Source of the DNA: Lentzea waywayandensis
Lineage (GTDB): Bacteria > Actinomycetota > Actinomycetes > Mycobacteriales > Pseudonocardiaceae
Assembly (NCBI RefSeq): GCF_900115955.1
Contig: NZ_FOYL01000010.1
Span: 310,001 to 374,000, forward strand
Reading direction: 5' to 3'
DNA length: 64,000 bases
Shown one piece after another: positions 42,965-53,000 of the stretch. The notes beneath the pieces were generated by a model that made no database searches, was not told the DNA's origin, and saw only the letters and a program-made list of their open reading frames with translations. Each line of letters begins with the position of its first letter. Position 1 is the stretch's first letter. Made by a program: the position numbers and the translations under genes.

Positions 42965-43468
42965 TTAACTCGCCGAACATTCACCTGCGGGCCACAGTCC
43001 CTGCTCGGCCAGGAGTGCCAGCGCCTCGTCCCCCATGGGGTTGACGCCGGGGCCCTTCGCGAGGGCGTGCGCGACGTGCACGTGCAGGCACTTGACCCGG
43101 ACCGGCATGCCGCCAGCGGTGACCTGGGTACCCAGCGACTCGATGGCGTCGCGCTCGGCGAGGTACGCCTCGTGCGCGCGCTGGTAGGCCGCGGCCAGAT
43201 CGGCGTCCACCGCCAGACGTTCCTGCTGCTCCTTCATCAGCCCGCCGCCTTCCAGCGTGCTGACCAGCGAGTTCAGCTTCGGGCAGGTCAGGTAGTACAG
43301 CGTCGGGAACGGCGTCCCGTCGGGCAGCCGCGGGTTCGTCTGAACGACGTTCGGGTGCCCGCTGGGGCACCGCGAGGCGATCGCACGTGTCCCGCGCGGC
43401 GTGCGGCCGAGCTGCTGAGCGACCGTTTCCAGGTCAGCAGCACTTACTTGTGCGTCACCGATTCCCAC
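42965..43468 (-). CDS. DUF501 family protein
   Basis: A 167-aa conserved actinobacterial protein. LGRTPRGTRAIASRCPSGHPNVVQTNPRLPDGTPFPTLYYLTCPKLNSLVSTLEGGG is the DUF501 signature, with cysteines and histidine (RCPSGHP, LTCP, KCLHVHVAH) that may hold a metal. The function is unknown. The start is uncertain: GTG 43468 inside the end of the ftsB-like gene, or TTG 43483. The order eno-ftsB-DUF501 is conserved in mycobacteria. Confidence 0.87.
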   Translation of the reverse strand: MGIGDAQVSAADLETVAQQLGRTPRGTRAIASRCPSGHPNVVQTNPRLPDGTPFPTLYYLTCPKLNSLVSTLEGGGLMKEQQERLAVDADLAAAYQRAHEAYLAERDAIESLGTQVTAGGMPVRVKCLHVHVAHALAKGPGVNPMGDEALALLAEQGLWPAGECSAS

Positions 43469-43938
43469 AGTTCCTCGTACCAAGACCCTTGTGCCGCCTG
43501 CTTGCCCGACGGCCTCTCCGTTTCAGTGTTGCGACTCTCGTCACCCGGCAGTTGCACGATGTAGGGCGTCTCGCCGGGCCGCACCCAGTGCAGCCGCTTG
43601 CGCGCCTCGATCTCGACGTACGCCGGGTCTTGCAGTTGCGCCTTGCGCTGTTCCAGTGCGGCGACCGTCTCCCTGAGCTTCTGCTGTTCAGCGCCCACGT
43701 CCCGCAGCTCGTCGCGCTGCGAGAGGTAGGTCCGCAACGGGACCGCGATGCTCAGCGCCAGTGCGCACAGCACCATCGCGAACATCGCGGCCCGTCGCGT
43801 GCCGGTCATGCCGAACGCGCCGCCCGTGCCCTCACTGCGCCGCGACGGCGCCTTCGGGCGGGGTGGCTTGCGCGCGCGTGCGGGCCTCGCCTCCCGCTCT
43901 TCGCGGGGGCGACGGGGACGACGCGCGCGCTCGGCCAT
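43444..43938 (-). CDS. ftsB: Septum formation initiator, FtsB/DivIC family
   Basis: A 164-aa bitopic membrane protein. A basic, Pro/Arg-rich cytoplasmic N-terminus of about 45 residues is followed by one membrane helix (about 52-70) and an external coiled coil (QRDELRDVGAEQQKLRETVAALEQRKAQL). The end has EARKRLHWVRPGETPYIVQLP, the conserved family motif. It links FtsL and FtsQ in the divisome. It lies 12 nt after eno, the usual actinobacterial place. Confidence 0.9.
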   Translation of the reverse strand: MAERARRPRRPREEREARPARARKPPRPKAPSRRSEGTGGAFGMTGTRRAAMFAMVLCALALSIAVPLRTYLSQRDELRDVGAEQQKLRETVAALEQRKAQLQDPAYVEIEARKRLHWVRPGETPYIVQLPGDESRNTETERPSGKQAAQGSWYEELWESVTHK

Positions 43939-43950
43939 GCCTTAAGCCTC

Positions 43951-45345
<1,395 letters not shown>

Positions 45346-46203
45346 CTACTGAATCGTGCCAGAAGCCTCGCGCCGCCCATAGCCCACGTGTCCGCCGGTT
45401 TTCGGTGAGGTTTCAGGGAGGGAGGAGCCGTCGAGGCCTTCGTACTCCCCCGTCTCGTCCCGGAAGACGAACTCGGGTGCGGAACGAGCGACCGCGGCGT
45501 GCAGGCGGTTCAGCAGCACGTCCTGCGGTGGGAGGTCGAGCGAGAGGAGTTCGGAGGCCTCCGCGGCATCCGCCGTCAAGTCGATGCGCACGCCGCCCGC
45601 ACAGGTCAGGCAGTCCTGCCAAGAGGGCAGCCCGATGACCAGTTGCAGGGCTTCACGCAGACTGCTCGCGATGAGGCCGGCCTGCCCTTCCGCACTCGCG
45701 TACAGGACCTGACGCTCCCACTCGGCGTCTCCGCACAGGTAGAACCGTCCTCCGGCGAAGTCACCGGCAAGCGGTTCGAGCGGAAGTCCGGATTCGATCG
45801 ACGCGGTGCCTCGGACGCCGGCGCGGCTCACGTCGAACCCGAAGGACGCGAGCACCTCCCGCAGACGCGCGTTGTCGCGCACCGCGTTCAGAAGACCTGC
45901 CGTGCGCGCCGCCCAGCTGATGTCCTGGCCGGTCAGCCCGAACTCGCTCACGACCGCACGATGAGCGAGTTCGAGATCGGCGGCCTCGTCGACGTAGACG
46001 GCGGTGCCCCTCATCGACGAGTCGACGTACCGCACCAGGCCCATCGTCCCGAACGAGCGCTCCAGCACGGCGAGCTTCAGCGGACCGAGTTCGTCCACGT
46101 CTTCGGTGAAGACGATCCCGAACTCCTCCGTCAGCACCTGCGGCTCGAACCGCATCAGCAGCAGCGGGGAGTTCTCCCCGGCCGACCATTCCGAGGTGTT
46201 CAC
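45346..46203 (-). CDS. Unknown protein translationally coupled to a P450
   Basis: A 285-aa soluble protein that I do not recognise. GTG 46203 overlaps the P450 stop (GTGA). It has an acidic mixed alpha/beta N-terminal half (LLLMRFEPQVLTEEFGIVF, LELAHRAVVSEFGL) and two cysteines close together (QDCLTCAGG near 210). No membrane segment or signal is seen. Coupling to the P450 suggests a helper or regulatory role, but nothing in the sequence proves it. Confidence 0.72.
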   Translation of the reverse strand: MNTSEWSAGENSPLLLMRFEPQVLTEEFGIVFTEDVDELGPLKLAVLERSFGTMGLVRYVDSSMRGTAVYVDEAADLELAHRAVVSEFGLTGQDISWAARTAGLLNAVRDNARLREVLASFGFDVSRAGVRGTASIESGLPLEPLAGDFAGGRFYLCGDAEWERQVLYASAEGQAGLIASSLREALQLVIGLPSWQDCLTCAGGVRIDLTADAAEASELLSLDLPPQDVLLNRLHAAVARSAPEFVFRDETGEYEGLDGSSLPETSPKTGGHVGYGRREASGTIQ

Positions 46204-47426
46204 GACACCATCTTCACAGGCAGGTGCTTCACGCCGTTCTGGAAGTTCGACCGCAACCTGCTGACCTCCCCGTCGAGCTCCAGCATCCCCGGCAGATCGA
46301 GGACCGCGTCGAACACGGCCCGCATCTGCGTCCGCGCCAGCTGCGCGCCCAGGCAGAAGTGCGGCCCGTGCCCGAAGCTCAGGTGGTCGGCCTCCCGCCG
46401 CCCCACGTCGAACCGGTCCGGCTCGGTGAACACGCGCTCGTCCCGGTTGGCGGAGGAGAACCAGACGACGACCTTCTCCCCCGCCCGGATCTCCTGCCCG
46501 GACAACGAGGTGTCCCGCACGCACGTGCGGCGGAAGTGCATGACCGGCGTCCACCAGCGCAGCATCTCTTCCACCGCAACGGGAAGCAGCGAACGGTCGG
46601 CGCGCAGGCGTGCGTACTCGCGAGGGTGGGAGAGCAGGGCGATCATGCCGCCGGGGATGCCGTTGCGCAGGGTTTCGTTGCCCGCCACGGAGAAGAGCCA
46701 GAAGAGGTTCTCGAACTCCTCCAGCGAGATGTCCTCCTGCATGAGATTGCTCAGGACGTCTTCAGACGGATGCGCGCGTTTGTACGAGCTCAACGCGTGC
46801 GCGTAGGCGTAGAGGTCGGGCATGCCGTCCCGTGCGCGCGGGTCGCGGCCGTCGTCAGGGCGGAGTTGCAACGCTTCCAGCGCCATGTCGGTCATGCCGG
46901 CCGTGGAGCTGGACGACAGCGCGTAGTCCGGGTCCTGGAAGCCGATCACGCGGTTGCTCCAGTCGTAGAGCAGCGCTCTGTCCTGGCGGGGAACGCCGAA
47001 GACGTCGGCCAGGGTCAGCAGCGGCAGGTCGGCGACGTCGTGCGCGAAGTCCCCGGACAGGCCGGCCACGATCTCGCGGGCGTTCGAGCGGATGCGGTCT
47101 TCCAGAAGCGCCACGGCGCGGGGCGTGAAAGCCCTGGTCAGCAGGCGGCGCAACCGCGAGTGCTCAGGAGGGTCCTGGTTGAGCATCATGCGCTGGACGT
47201 ACGCCAGGTCGTCTGGCGAAGGGTCGCGGATCTGGGTGGCGCCGCGGTGCGAGGAGAAGACGGAAGGCGTCCTCAGGACCGTGCGGACGTCCTCGTGGCG
47301 GAAGACGGCCCAGAAGTCGTCGATGCGCACCACGTTCTTCTCACGCAGCCGGGTTAGTGCGTCGTACGGGACTCCCGAGGTATACGTGTCCGGGTCGACG
47401 ATGAGGTCGGCATCGGTCCTGGGCAT
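46200..47426 (-). CDS. Cytochrome P450
   Basis: A 408-aa monooxygenase. The heme-binding loop FGHGPHFCLG has the ligand Cys at about 358, the I-helix is WLFSVAGNETLRNGIPGG (the usual G-x-x-T-T is G-N-E-T) and the ExxR motif is EEMLRWW. MHFRRT precedes the meander. It needs an external ferredoxin and reductase, none nearby. ATG 47426 is used; 47450 would overlap the divergent hydrolase gene. The substrate is unknown; the acid-alcohol pair change resembles P450s acting on large hydrophobic molecules. Confidence 0.93.
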   Translation of the reverse strand: MPRTDADLIVDPDTYTSGVPYDALTRLREKNVVRIDDFWAVFRHEDVRTVLRTPSVFSSHRGATQIRDPSPDDLAYVQRMMLNQDPPEHSRLRRLLTRAFTPRAVALLEDRIRSNAREIVAGLSGDFAHDVADLPLLTLADVFGVPRQDRALLYDWSNRVIGFQDPDYALSSSSTAGMTDMALEALQLRPDDGRDPRARDGMPDLYAYAHALSSYKRAHPSEDVLSNLMQEDISLEEFENLFWLFSVAGNETLRNGIPGGMIALLSHPREYARLRADRSLLPVAVEEMLRWWTPVMHFRRTCVRDTSLSGQEIRAGEKVVVWFSSANRDERVFTEPDRFDVGRREADHLSFGHGPHFCLGAQLARTQMRAVFDAVLDLPGMLELDGEVSRLRSNFQNGVKHLPVKMVS

Positions 47427-47441
47427 AGAACGGATTCTGAC

Positions 47442-48143
47442 GTGCTTCATGTCGAACGTGGTGGAAACGGGCCGATGCTGGTGCTGCTGCACGGGCTGGG
47501 CGCTACCGGCGAGGTGTGGCAGGACGTCGTGAAGGACTGGTCCGGCAGCTGGCTCGTGCCCGATCTGCCTGGTCACGGACGAAGCGCGGCGATCGACCGG
47601 TACTCGTTCGGTTCGTTCGCGGCGGCCGTCGCGGACGAGATCCCGCGTGAGCCCGTCACGATCGTCGGGCACTCGCTGGGCGGTGTCGTCGGGCTGGCGC
47701 TGGCGAGCGGGTGGTTCGGGGTCGAGGTCACGACCTGTGTCGGCGTCGGGATCAAGGTTCAGTGGACCGACGAGGAGTTGCGGAAGGCGTCCGCGCTCGC
47801 CGCGAAGCCCGGGAAGGTCTTCGCCACCGAGGAGGAAGCCGTCGAGCGGGCCTCGAAGATGGCGGGGGTGCCGCTGCGGCACGGCGTGTCCGAAGTGGAC
47901 GGTGGATGGGCGCCGTCGCTGGACATGAGGGCCTTCGGCGTGGGCCGGCCGGACATGGCCGGGCTGATCATGGCCGCGCAGGCCCACGTCGTGCTGGCGG
48001 CGGGTGAGAACGACCCGATGAGCCCTCAGGAGCACCTGCGGGAGCTGGTGCCCGAGCCGGTCTCGTTCCCCGGCGCGGGCCACAACGTGCACGTCGAGTC
48101 GCCCTCGTCCCTGCGCACCGTGCTGGCTCAGCTCGCGACGTAG
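47442..48143 (+). CDS. Alpha/beta hydrolase
   Basis: A 233-aa hydrolase with oxyanion-side LLHGLGATGEVWQ (15-27), nucleophile elbow GHSLGG (Ser78) and the catalytic histidine in GAGHNVHVES near 205. LPGHGRS (42-48) is typical of the esterase/lyase group. It starts 16 nt from the divergent P450 start, so both share one short control region and could act in one pathway. Its end overlaps the convergent SDR gene by 16 nt. Confidence 0.87.
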   Translation: MLHVERGGNGPMLVLLHGLGATGEVWQDVVKDWSGSWLVPDLPGHGRSAAIDRYSFGSFAAAVADEIPREPVTIVGHSLGGVVGLALASGWFGVEVTTCVGVGIKVQWTDEELRKASALAAKPGKVFATEEEAVERASKMAGVPLRHGVSEVDGGWAPSLDMRAFGVGRPDMAGLIMAAQAHVVLAAGENDPMSPQEHLRELVPEPVSFPGAGHNVHVESPSSLRTVLAQLAT

Positions 48144-48868
48144 CCGCCGTCGGCCGTGATCACCGAGCCCGTGATGAAGCTGGCCTTGTCGGAAGCCAGG
48201 AACAGCACGGCCTCCGCGATCTCGTCGGGCTGGCCGACGCGCTGGAGGGGGAGGTCCTTCGCGATCGCCTCGAACACCTCACCAGCTTCCGCCAGGGCCT
48301 TGTCGGTGGCGACCGGGCCGGGCGCCACGGAGTTCACGCGGACCCCGGCGGGGCCGAACTCGATGGCCCACGAGCGGGTCAGCGCGTCCATCGCGGCCTT
48401 GGAGGCGTTGTAGACGGAGCCGACCGGGGTGCCGACCACGGCCGCGATCGACGAGACGTTGACGATCGAGCCCTTGCCCTTGGCGACCATCGCGGGCGCG
48501 AGGGCGGCGGTGAGGAAGTAGGTGCCGCGGACGTTGACGTCGAACACCTTCTGGTAGACGTCGACGGACTGCTCGGGCGTCGGCGAGAACGGGAAGATGC
48601 CCGCGTTGTTGACGAGCACGTCGACCTCGCCGACCTCCTCGGCGAGCTTGCGGACGTCGTCGACGCTGGCGACGTCCGAGACGATGAAGTGACCGGTGCC
48701 GCCGGCCTGTTCGATCAGCGCGACGGTCTCCTTGCCGAGTTCCGCGCGGCGACCGGTGACGTAGACGGTGGCGCCTGCTTCCGCGAGCTTGACCGCGATG
48801 GAGCGGCCGATGCCGGAGGTGGCGCCGGTGACGAGTGCCTTCTTGCCTGCGAGTTCCTTCGTTGACAT
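48128..48868 (-). CDS. Short-chain dehydrogenase/reductase
   Basis: A 246-aa classical SDR. TGATSGIG (15-22) is the cofactor loop, NNAGIFPF near 88 follows, the catalytic triad serine is in VSSIAAVVG and Tyr/Lys in YNASK near 152. VAPGPVATD and FITGSVITADGG end the protein. It oxidises or reduces an alcohol with NAD(P). Its neighbour upstream on the same strand is a SARP-type regulator gene, 50 bp away. Confidence 0.9.
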   Translation of the reverse strand: MSTKELAGKKALVTGATSGIGRSIAVKLAEAGATVYVTGRRAELGKETVALIEQAGGTGHFIVSDVASVDDVRKLAEEVGEVDVLVNNAGIFPFSPTPEQSVDVYQKVFDVNVRGTYFLTAALAPAMVAKGKGSIVNVSSIAAVVGTPVGSVYNASKAAMDALTRSWAIEFGPAGVRVNSVAPGPVATDKALAEAGEVFEAIAKDLPLQRVGQPDEIAEAVLFLASDKASFITGSVITADGGYVAS

Positions 48869-48918
48869 GTCTACGAACCTGCCGACGCCACATCGTCAGG
48901 CCATAAATTCCTGATGAA

Positions 48919-50457
48919 TCAGCTGATCAGCGCGGGTGCGCGCCACCCGAAGTACATCCGCACGAACCTCGGCAGCCGGTACCGGCCGAGCACCAGCGGT
49001 TCGATCAGGTGCACGTCGGCCAGTGACTCCAGCAGGAACTCGATCGCGCCGGGATCGGCGCCGGACATCTCCGCCGCCTCGCACACGTCGATCACGTCCG
49101 CGTCGCGGCGCGCGAAGCACTGCAGCAGGTGGCGTTCCCGCTCGGTGATCTGCTGGTCCGCCTTGATCATCGGCGCCACCACGGCCATGCAGTCGGACGG
49201 AATGGCCTCGCCGAGCTGCGTCTCGCGTTTCATCTGGGCCAGCAGCATCGTGACGGTCCAGTTCGGGCGGCCGGTGAGCTTGCCGCCGAGCACGCGGATG
49301 GGGTTCGGCAGGTACGAGACGCGCGCCAGCACCTCGTCCACGACGTCCGCCTCGGCGTCGGCCCTGGCGGGGTCGAGGACTCTGCGGAAGAACTGGTTCG
49401 CCTCGGCCTCGGTCAGCCCGGCGAGCTTCACCCAGGTCACGCTGGGCAGCTCGTTCCACCGGCGCAGGCTCGTGAGGATCATGGCCGAGCCCGGGGTGTG
49501 CAGGTCCGCGATCTGGGCGGGGTCGTGGACGTCGTCGACGACGATCAGGAACCGCTTGCCGCGCGCCTTGTCCCGCCACAGCGCGGCTTTGTCACCGCGG
49601 GGGTTCTCGACGCCGACCGCGCGCAGCAGCTCGTTGGCCACGTCCTTGCCCCGGACGAAGATCTGCCCGTCGGGGTAGCCGTGCTTGGCGAGGTGCGCGA
49701 CGTGGGTGGCCAGCGCCGTCTTGCCGCTGCCGTGCATGCCGGTGATGCCGACGGTGCGCGGGAGGGTCTGGAGCGCCTGCGCGATCTCGGCCGTGCGGCC
49801 GGTGAAGTCGGGCAGGCCGGGCGGCAGCTGCTCGGGCCGGCGCGACAGGTTCAGCTCGCCCCGGAGGATCTGCGCGTGCACTTCGCGCAGCTCGGGGCCG
49901 GGTTCGAGGCCGAGTTCGTCGTTGAGCAGGGCGCGTGCCTGATGGAACTGCTCCAAGGCGTCGGCCTGCCTGCCGTCGCGGTAGAGGGCCTGCATGAGGA
50001 GAGCGCGCGTCCGTTCCCTGAGTGGGAAGGCCGCGACGTGCTTCTGGAGTTCGAGGACGTCCATCTCGCGTTCGAGCAGGGCTTCACGGCACTGCAGCCG
50101 TTCGTTGGCGATCCTGGCGCGCTGGGCCTCGAAGTAGGTGCTGCTCAGGCCTTCGAGCGGCTCGTCGCGGCAGTCGTCGAAGATCTCGGCCCTGAGCGTG
50201 TAGCCACCGTCCTTGGACTTCAGGTCCAGCTCGGGGATGGCCTTGCGGATCTTGTACGTGTACGTCCGCAACGCCATGACCGCGCTCGGCGTCGGGTCGT
50301 CCCAGACCATGCCGATCAGCTGGTCGTTGCTCAGGCGCATGCCGTTGTTCAGCAGCAACGCCGCCAGCACCGCGCGTTGCTGGCGCGGCCCCAGGTCGAT
50401 CTCCTCGTCGTCTCGCCAGGCTCGTACCGGACCCATCAGTGAGAAGCGCAGGCTCAT
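48919..50457 (-). CDS. SARP-type regulator with NB-ARC-like ATPase domain
   Basis: A 512-aa regulator. The OmpR-like DNA-binding domain (about 1-92: LGPRQQRAVLAALLLNNGMRLSNDQLIGMVWDD, ALRTYTYKIRKAI) is followed by a bacterial transcriptional activator domain (about 98-200). A P-loop ATPase comes next with GMHGSGKT (240-247) and FLIVVDDVHD. A short helical C-terminus ends it; the TPR region of AfsR is missing. SARPs activate secondary metabolism. It may control the adjacent SDR and P450 region. Confidence 0.87.
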   Translation of the reverse strand: MSLRFSLMGPVRAWRDDEEIDLGPRQQRAVLAALLLNNGMRLSNDQLIGMVWDDPTPSAVMALRTYTYKIRKAIPELDLKSKDGGYTLRAEIFDDCRDEPLEGLSSTYFEAQRARIANERLQCREALLEREMDVLELQKHVAAFPLRERTRALLMQALYRDGRQADALEQFHQARALLNDELGLEPGPELREVHAQILRGELNLSRRPEQLPPGLPDFTGRTAEIAQALQTLPRTVGITGMHGSGKTALATHVAHLAKHGYPDGQIFVRGKDVANELLRAVGVENPRGDKAALWRDKARGKRFLIVVDDVHDPAQIADLHTPGSAMILTSLRRWNELPSVTWVKLAGLTEAEANQFFRRVLDPARADAEADVVDEVLARVSYLPNPIRVLGGKLTGRPNWTVTMLLAQMKRETQLGEAIPSDCMAVVAPMIKADQQITERERHLLQCFARRDADVIDVCEAAEMSGADPGAIEFLLESLADVHLIEPLVLGRYRLPRFVRMYFGWRAPALIS

Positions 50458-50516
50458 GCAACGTGACAACGCCGCCGGGCATTCCCCGCATGCCCGAACG
50501 AAACGAGTACTATGAA

Positions 50517-50535
50517 CGTAGGCTCCAAGCCTACG
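50517..50535. promoter_or_regulatory. Palindrome before the AbiEi-like gene, operator candidate
   Basis: CGTAGGCT-CCA-AGCCTACG is a perfect inverted repeat with 8-bp arms, 8 nt before the ATG at 50544. A TACTAT hexamer at 50508-50513 could be the -10, placing the repeat across the transcription start, where a bound repressor would block it. Confidence 0.5.
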
Positions 50536-50543
50536 GAGATCGT

Positions 50544-51179
50544 ATGAATGACCGCGTCACCATCCCGACCACACTCGCCAGGCGAGAGAACAAGGTGCTG
50601 CGTCCGAGGGATGCGGGAGACGTGTACGCCCACCCTCGCAGCGAGTTCGAGCGGTTGCTCGAGCAGGCGGTGCTCAGCCGCATCAGCACCGGCTACTACG
50701 CGCTGGCCCCGATGGAACGGCTGGGCGATCCACGATGGCGCCCGGATCTAGCGGCGGTCGCGCTCGGCGTGGCCCAGGCCGACTACGGCAGGGATGCCGT
50801 AGCGCTCATGAGCATCACCGCGGCCCGTCGGCACGGCGCCCTGCCGCGCGCCATCGGCACGGCGGTCGTCGCCGCACCCAAGCAACGGCCCGTGCTGCGC
50901 ACCAACGTGGGCGACGTGGTCTTCGTGAAGCGCGACGTACGCCGCCTTGACCTCGAACGCGTGGAAACCGATCTCACGGCGGGGTGGATGACCACGCCGG
51001 AGCAGACGGCGCTCGACGTCGCCGCTCGCCCCGGGCTCGGCGGAATCGACGAAGCCGAGGCCGAGTCGATCCTGCGAGCGCTCGCCCGGAAGATCGACTG
51101 GACGGTCACCGAGAAGCTCGCACGCGATCAGCACAGACCGGCGGCGCTGGCACGGGTGAAGGGGGCGGCGGGTGCTTGA
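50544..51179 (+). CDS. AbiEi-like antitoxin/regulator without AbiEii
   Basis: A 211-aa protein with an N-terminal winged helix (about 20-60: LRPRDAGDVYAHPRSEFERLLEQAVLSRISTGYYAL) and a C-terminal domain (DAVALMSITAARRHGALPRAIGTAVVAAP, DVVFVKRDVRRLD, TTPEQTALDVA) resembling the AbiEi antitoxin fold. GGAGAT supports the ATG at 50544. No nucleotidyltransferase toxin gene follows, only a 57-codon frame that overlaps it by 8 nt. It may be a regulator that lost its toxin, or work with the small protein. Confidence 0.72.
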   Translation: MNDRVTIPTTLARRENKVLRPRDAGDVYAHPRSEFERLLEQAVLSRISTGYYALAPMERLGDPRWRPDLAAVALGVAQADYGRDAVALMSITAARRHGALPRAIGTAVVAAPKQRPVLRTNVGDVVFVKRDVRRLDLERVETDLTAGWMTTPEQTALDVAARPGLGGIDEAEAESILRALARKIDWTVTEKLARDQHRPAALARVKGAAGA

Positions 51180-51345
51180 GCGCGCGGAGCCCGTCGCGGT
51201 CGCCGAACTGGGTGCGCTGACACGGGAGGCGGCCGACCTGGTCCGCGACGCGACGGGTGCCTCGGTGCAGAGGTACGAGTTCGCCGCGCTGCCCTCCCCA
51301 CTGGACTGGCAGTCGCAGACGTACGCGACGGCTCTCGGCTGGTAG
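51172..51345 (+). CDS. 57-aa protein overlapping the AbiEi-like gene
   Basis: A 57-codon frame starting GTG inside the end of the previous gene (8-nt overlap) and ending in LGW one nt before the convergent Lrp-type gene. It reads as a helix of about 30 residues (LERAEPVAVAELGALTREAADLVRDA) and a short tail. No similarity is recognised. The overlap and good codon use suggest it is real; it takes the place a toxin gene would have. Confidence 0.5.
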   Translation: MLERAEPVAVAELGALTREAADLVRDATGASVQRYEFAALPSPLDWQSQTYATALGW

Positions 51346-51346
51346 C

Positions 51347-51796
51347 TCACGGGTTGGCCGGCAGCGGGCGCGGCTCGATCACCTGCTTCATCACGATCGT
51401 CGACGTCAGCCCGCGCACCCCGGGCAGCTTCGCCAGCGTCTCCTCGTACAACCGTTGGTACGACGCGAGGTCCGCGGTGACGACGCGCAGCAGGTAGTCG
51501 GGGCTGCCGAACAACCGTTGCGCCTCCACCACGTTCGGCACGTCGACCAGCGCGCGGTCGAAGTCGTCCATGGTGTCCAGCCTCAGTTTGGCGAAGACGA
51601 GCGCCTCGAAGCCGAACCCGAGGGCGGCCGCGTCCACCACGGCCCGGTAGCCGTGGATGACGCCGTCGCGTTCCAGCTCGCGCAGGCGCCGCTGGCAGCG
51701 CGAGATGCTCAGCTGCACGCGCTGGGCGAGGTCGGTGACGGTGATTCGCCCGTCGCGCTGTAGTTCAGCAAGAATTTTGCGGTCCACGGCGTCCAT
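51347..51796 (-). CDS. Lrp/AsnC-family transcriptional regulator
   Basis: A 149-aa regulator with an N-terminal helix-turn-helix (DRKILAELQRDGRITVTDLAQRVQLSISRCQRRLRELERDGVI) and a C-terminal RAM ligand-binding domain (ALVFAKLRLD, GSPDYLLRVVTADLASYQRLYEE). Such proteins sense amino acids. ATG 51796 is preferred because it begins the conserved DxxDRKIL motif. It is divergent from the aminotransferase gene, 50 bp away, and probably controls it and the exporter gene. Confidence 0.92.
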   Translation of the reverse strand: MDAVDRKILAELQRDGRITVTDLAQRVQLSISRCQRRLRELERDGVIHGYRAVVDAAALGFGFEALVFAKLRLDTMDDFDRALVDVPNVVEAQRLFGSPDYLLRVVTADLASYQRLYEETLAKLPGVRGLTSTIVMKQVIEPRPLPANP

Positions 51797-51846
51797 GAGC
51801 AAAGAACGCAAACACCTTGCCCGCGAGTTCCCCTAGCTTTTGCTGC

Positions 51847-52986
51847 ATGACCAGTGCGAACCCGTTACGTCAGCTGACCCTCGACCAGCTCAGGCGCCGG
51901 ACCAGCATGAAGTGGCGCCACTACCCCGAGGACGTGCTGCCCGTGTGGGTGGCCGAGATGGACGTCCCGCTCGCCGAACCCGTGGCGCGCGCGATCATCG
52001 AGGCGGTGGAGCGCGGCGACACCGGCTACCCCAACGGCACCGCCTATGCCGAGGCGCTCGCCGAGTTCGCGAAGACGCGGTGGGACTGGGCGCCCGCGGT
52101 CGAACGGACGAAGATCGTGCCGGACGTGATGATGGGCGTCGTCGAGATGTTCCGGCTGGTCTCCCACCGGGACGCGCCCGTCGTCGTCAACAGCCCGGTC
52201 TACCCGCCGTTCTTCCAGTTCGTCGAGTCCCTGGGCCGCCAGGTGGTCGAGGCACCGCTGGACGCGCACGCGCGGATCGACTTCGCCGTGCTGGAAGCGG
52301 CGTTCGTCAAGGCGGGCAAGGGCTCGGTCTACCTGCTGTGCAACCCGCAGAACCCGACCGGCACCGTGCACACCGCCGCCGAGCTCGAAGAAGTCGCACG
52401 GATCTCGCGAGCACACGGCGTACGTGTTGTGGCGGACGAGATCCACGCTCCGCTCACGGCCGAGGGTTTCGTGCCGTACCTGAGCGTCGCGGACGACGGG
52501 CTGTCGCTGATGTCGGCCTCCAAGGCGTGGAACCTCGCCGGGCTCAAGGCCGCGCTCGCCATCGCCGGTCCCGGCGCGGCCGACGATCTCGCCCGGCTGC
52601 CGGAGGAGGTCGGCCACGGGCCGAGCCACGTCGGGATCCTCGCCCACACCGCGGCGTTCCGGCACAGCGTCGACTGGCTGGACGCCCTGCTGGACGGGCT
52701 GGACGAGAACCGGCGACTGCTCGCCGGACTGCTGGCCGAACACCTCCCCGCCGTCCGGTACACGCCGGGCCAGGGCACCTACCTCGCCTGGCTGGACTGC
52801 CGCGAGCTCGGCGACGACCCCGCCAGGACGTTCCTCAAGCGCGGCAAGGTCGCGCTGAACTCCGGCATTCCGTTCGGCACGGGAGGCAAGGGCTTCGTGC
52901 GGATGAACCTCGCGACCTCGCCGGAGATCATCACCGAGGCGGTCCACCGGATGTCCAAGGCGTGGAACGAAACCCTCGCTCCGTAG
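51847..52986 (+). CDS. MalY/PatB-type PLP-dependent C-S lyase/aminotransferase
   Basis: A 379-aa fold-type I PLP enzyme. [21 protein letters not shown] at the N-terminus is the MalY/PatB signature, [10 protein letters not shown] is the substrate-binding loop, [10 protein letters not shown] binds PLP, and [13 protein letters not shown] holds the lysine. Members cleave cystathionine or cysteine conjugates, or transaminate. ATG 51847 is chosen as start. Its position between an Lrp-type regulator and an exporter gene suggests amino-acid turnover and export. Confidence 0.9.
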   Translation: MTSANPLRQLTLDQLRRRTSMKWRHYPEDVLPVWVAEMDVPLAEPVARAIIEAVERGDTGYPNGTAYAEALAEFAKTRWDWAPAVERTKIVPDVMMGVVEMFRLVSHRDAPVVVNSPVYPPFFQFVESLGRQVVEAPLDAHARIDFAVLEAAFVKAGKGSVYLLCNPQNPTGTVHTAAELEEVARISRAHGVRVVADEIHAPLTAEGFVPYLSVADDGLSLMSASKAWNLAGLKAALAIAGPGAADDLARLPEEVGHGPSHVGILAHTAAFRHSVDWLDALLDGLDENRRLLAGLLAEHLPAVRYTPGQGTYLAWLDCRELGDDPARTFLKRGKVALNSGIPFGTGGKGFVRMNLATSPEIITEAVHRMSKAWNETLAP

Positions 52987-53000
52987 CGGCGAGGCTGGTA

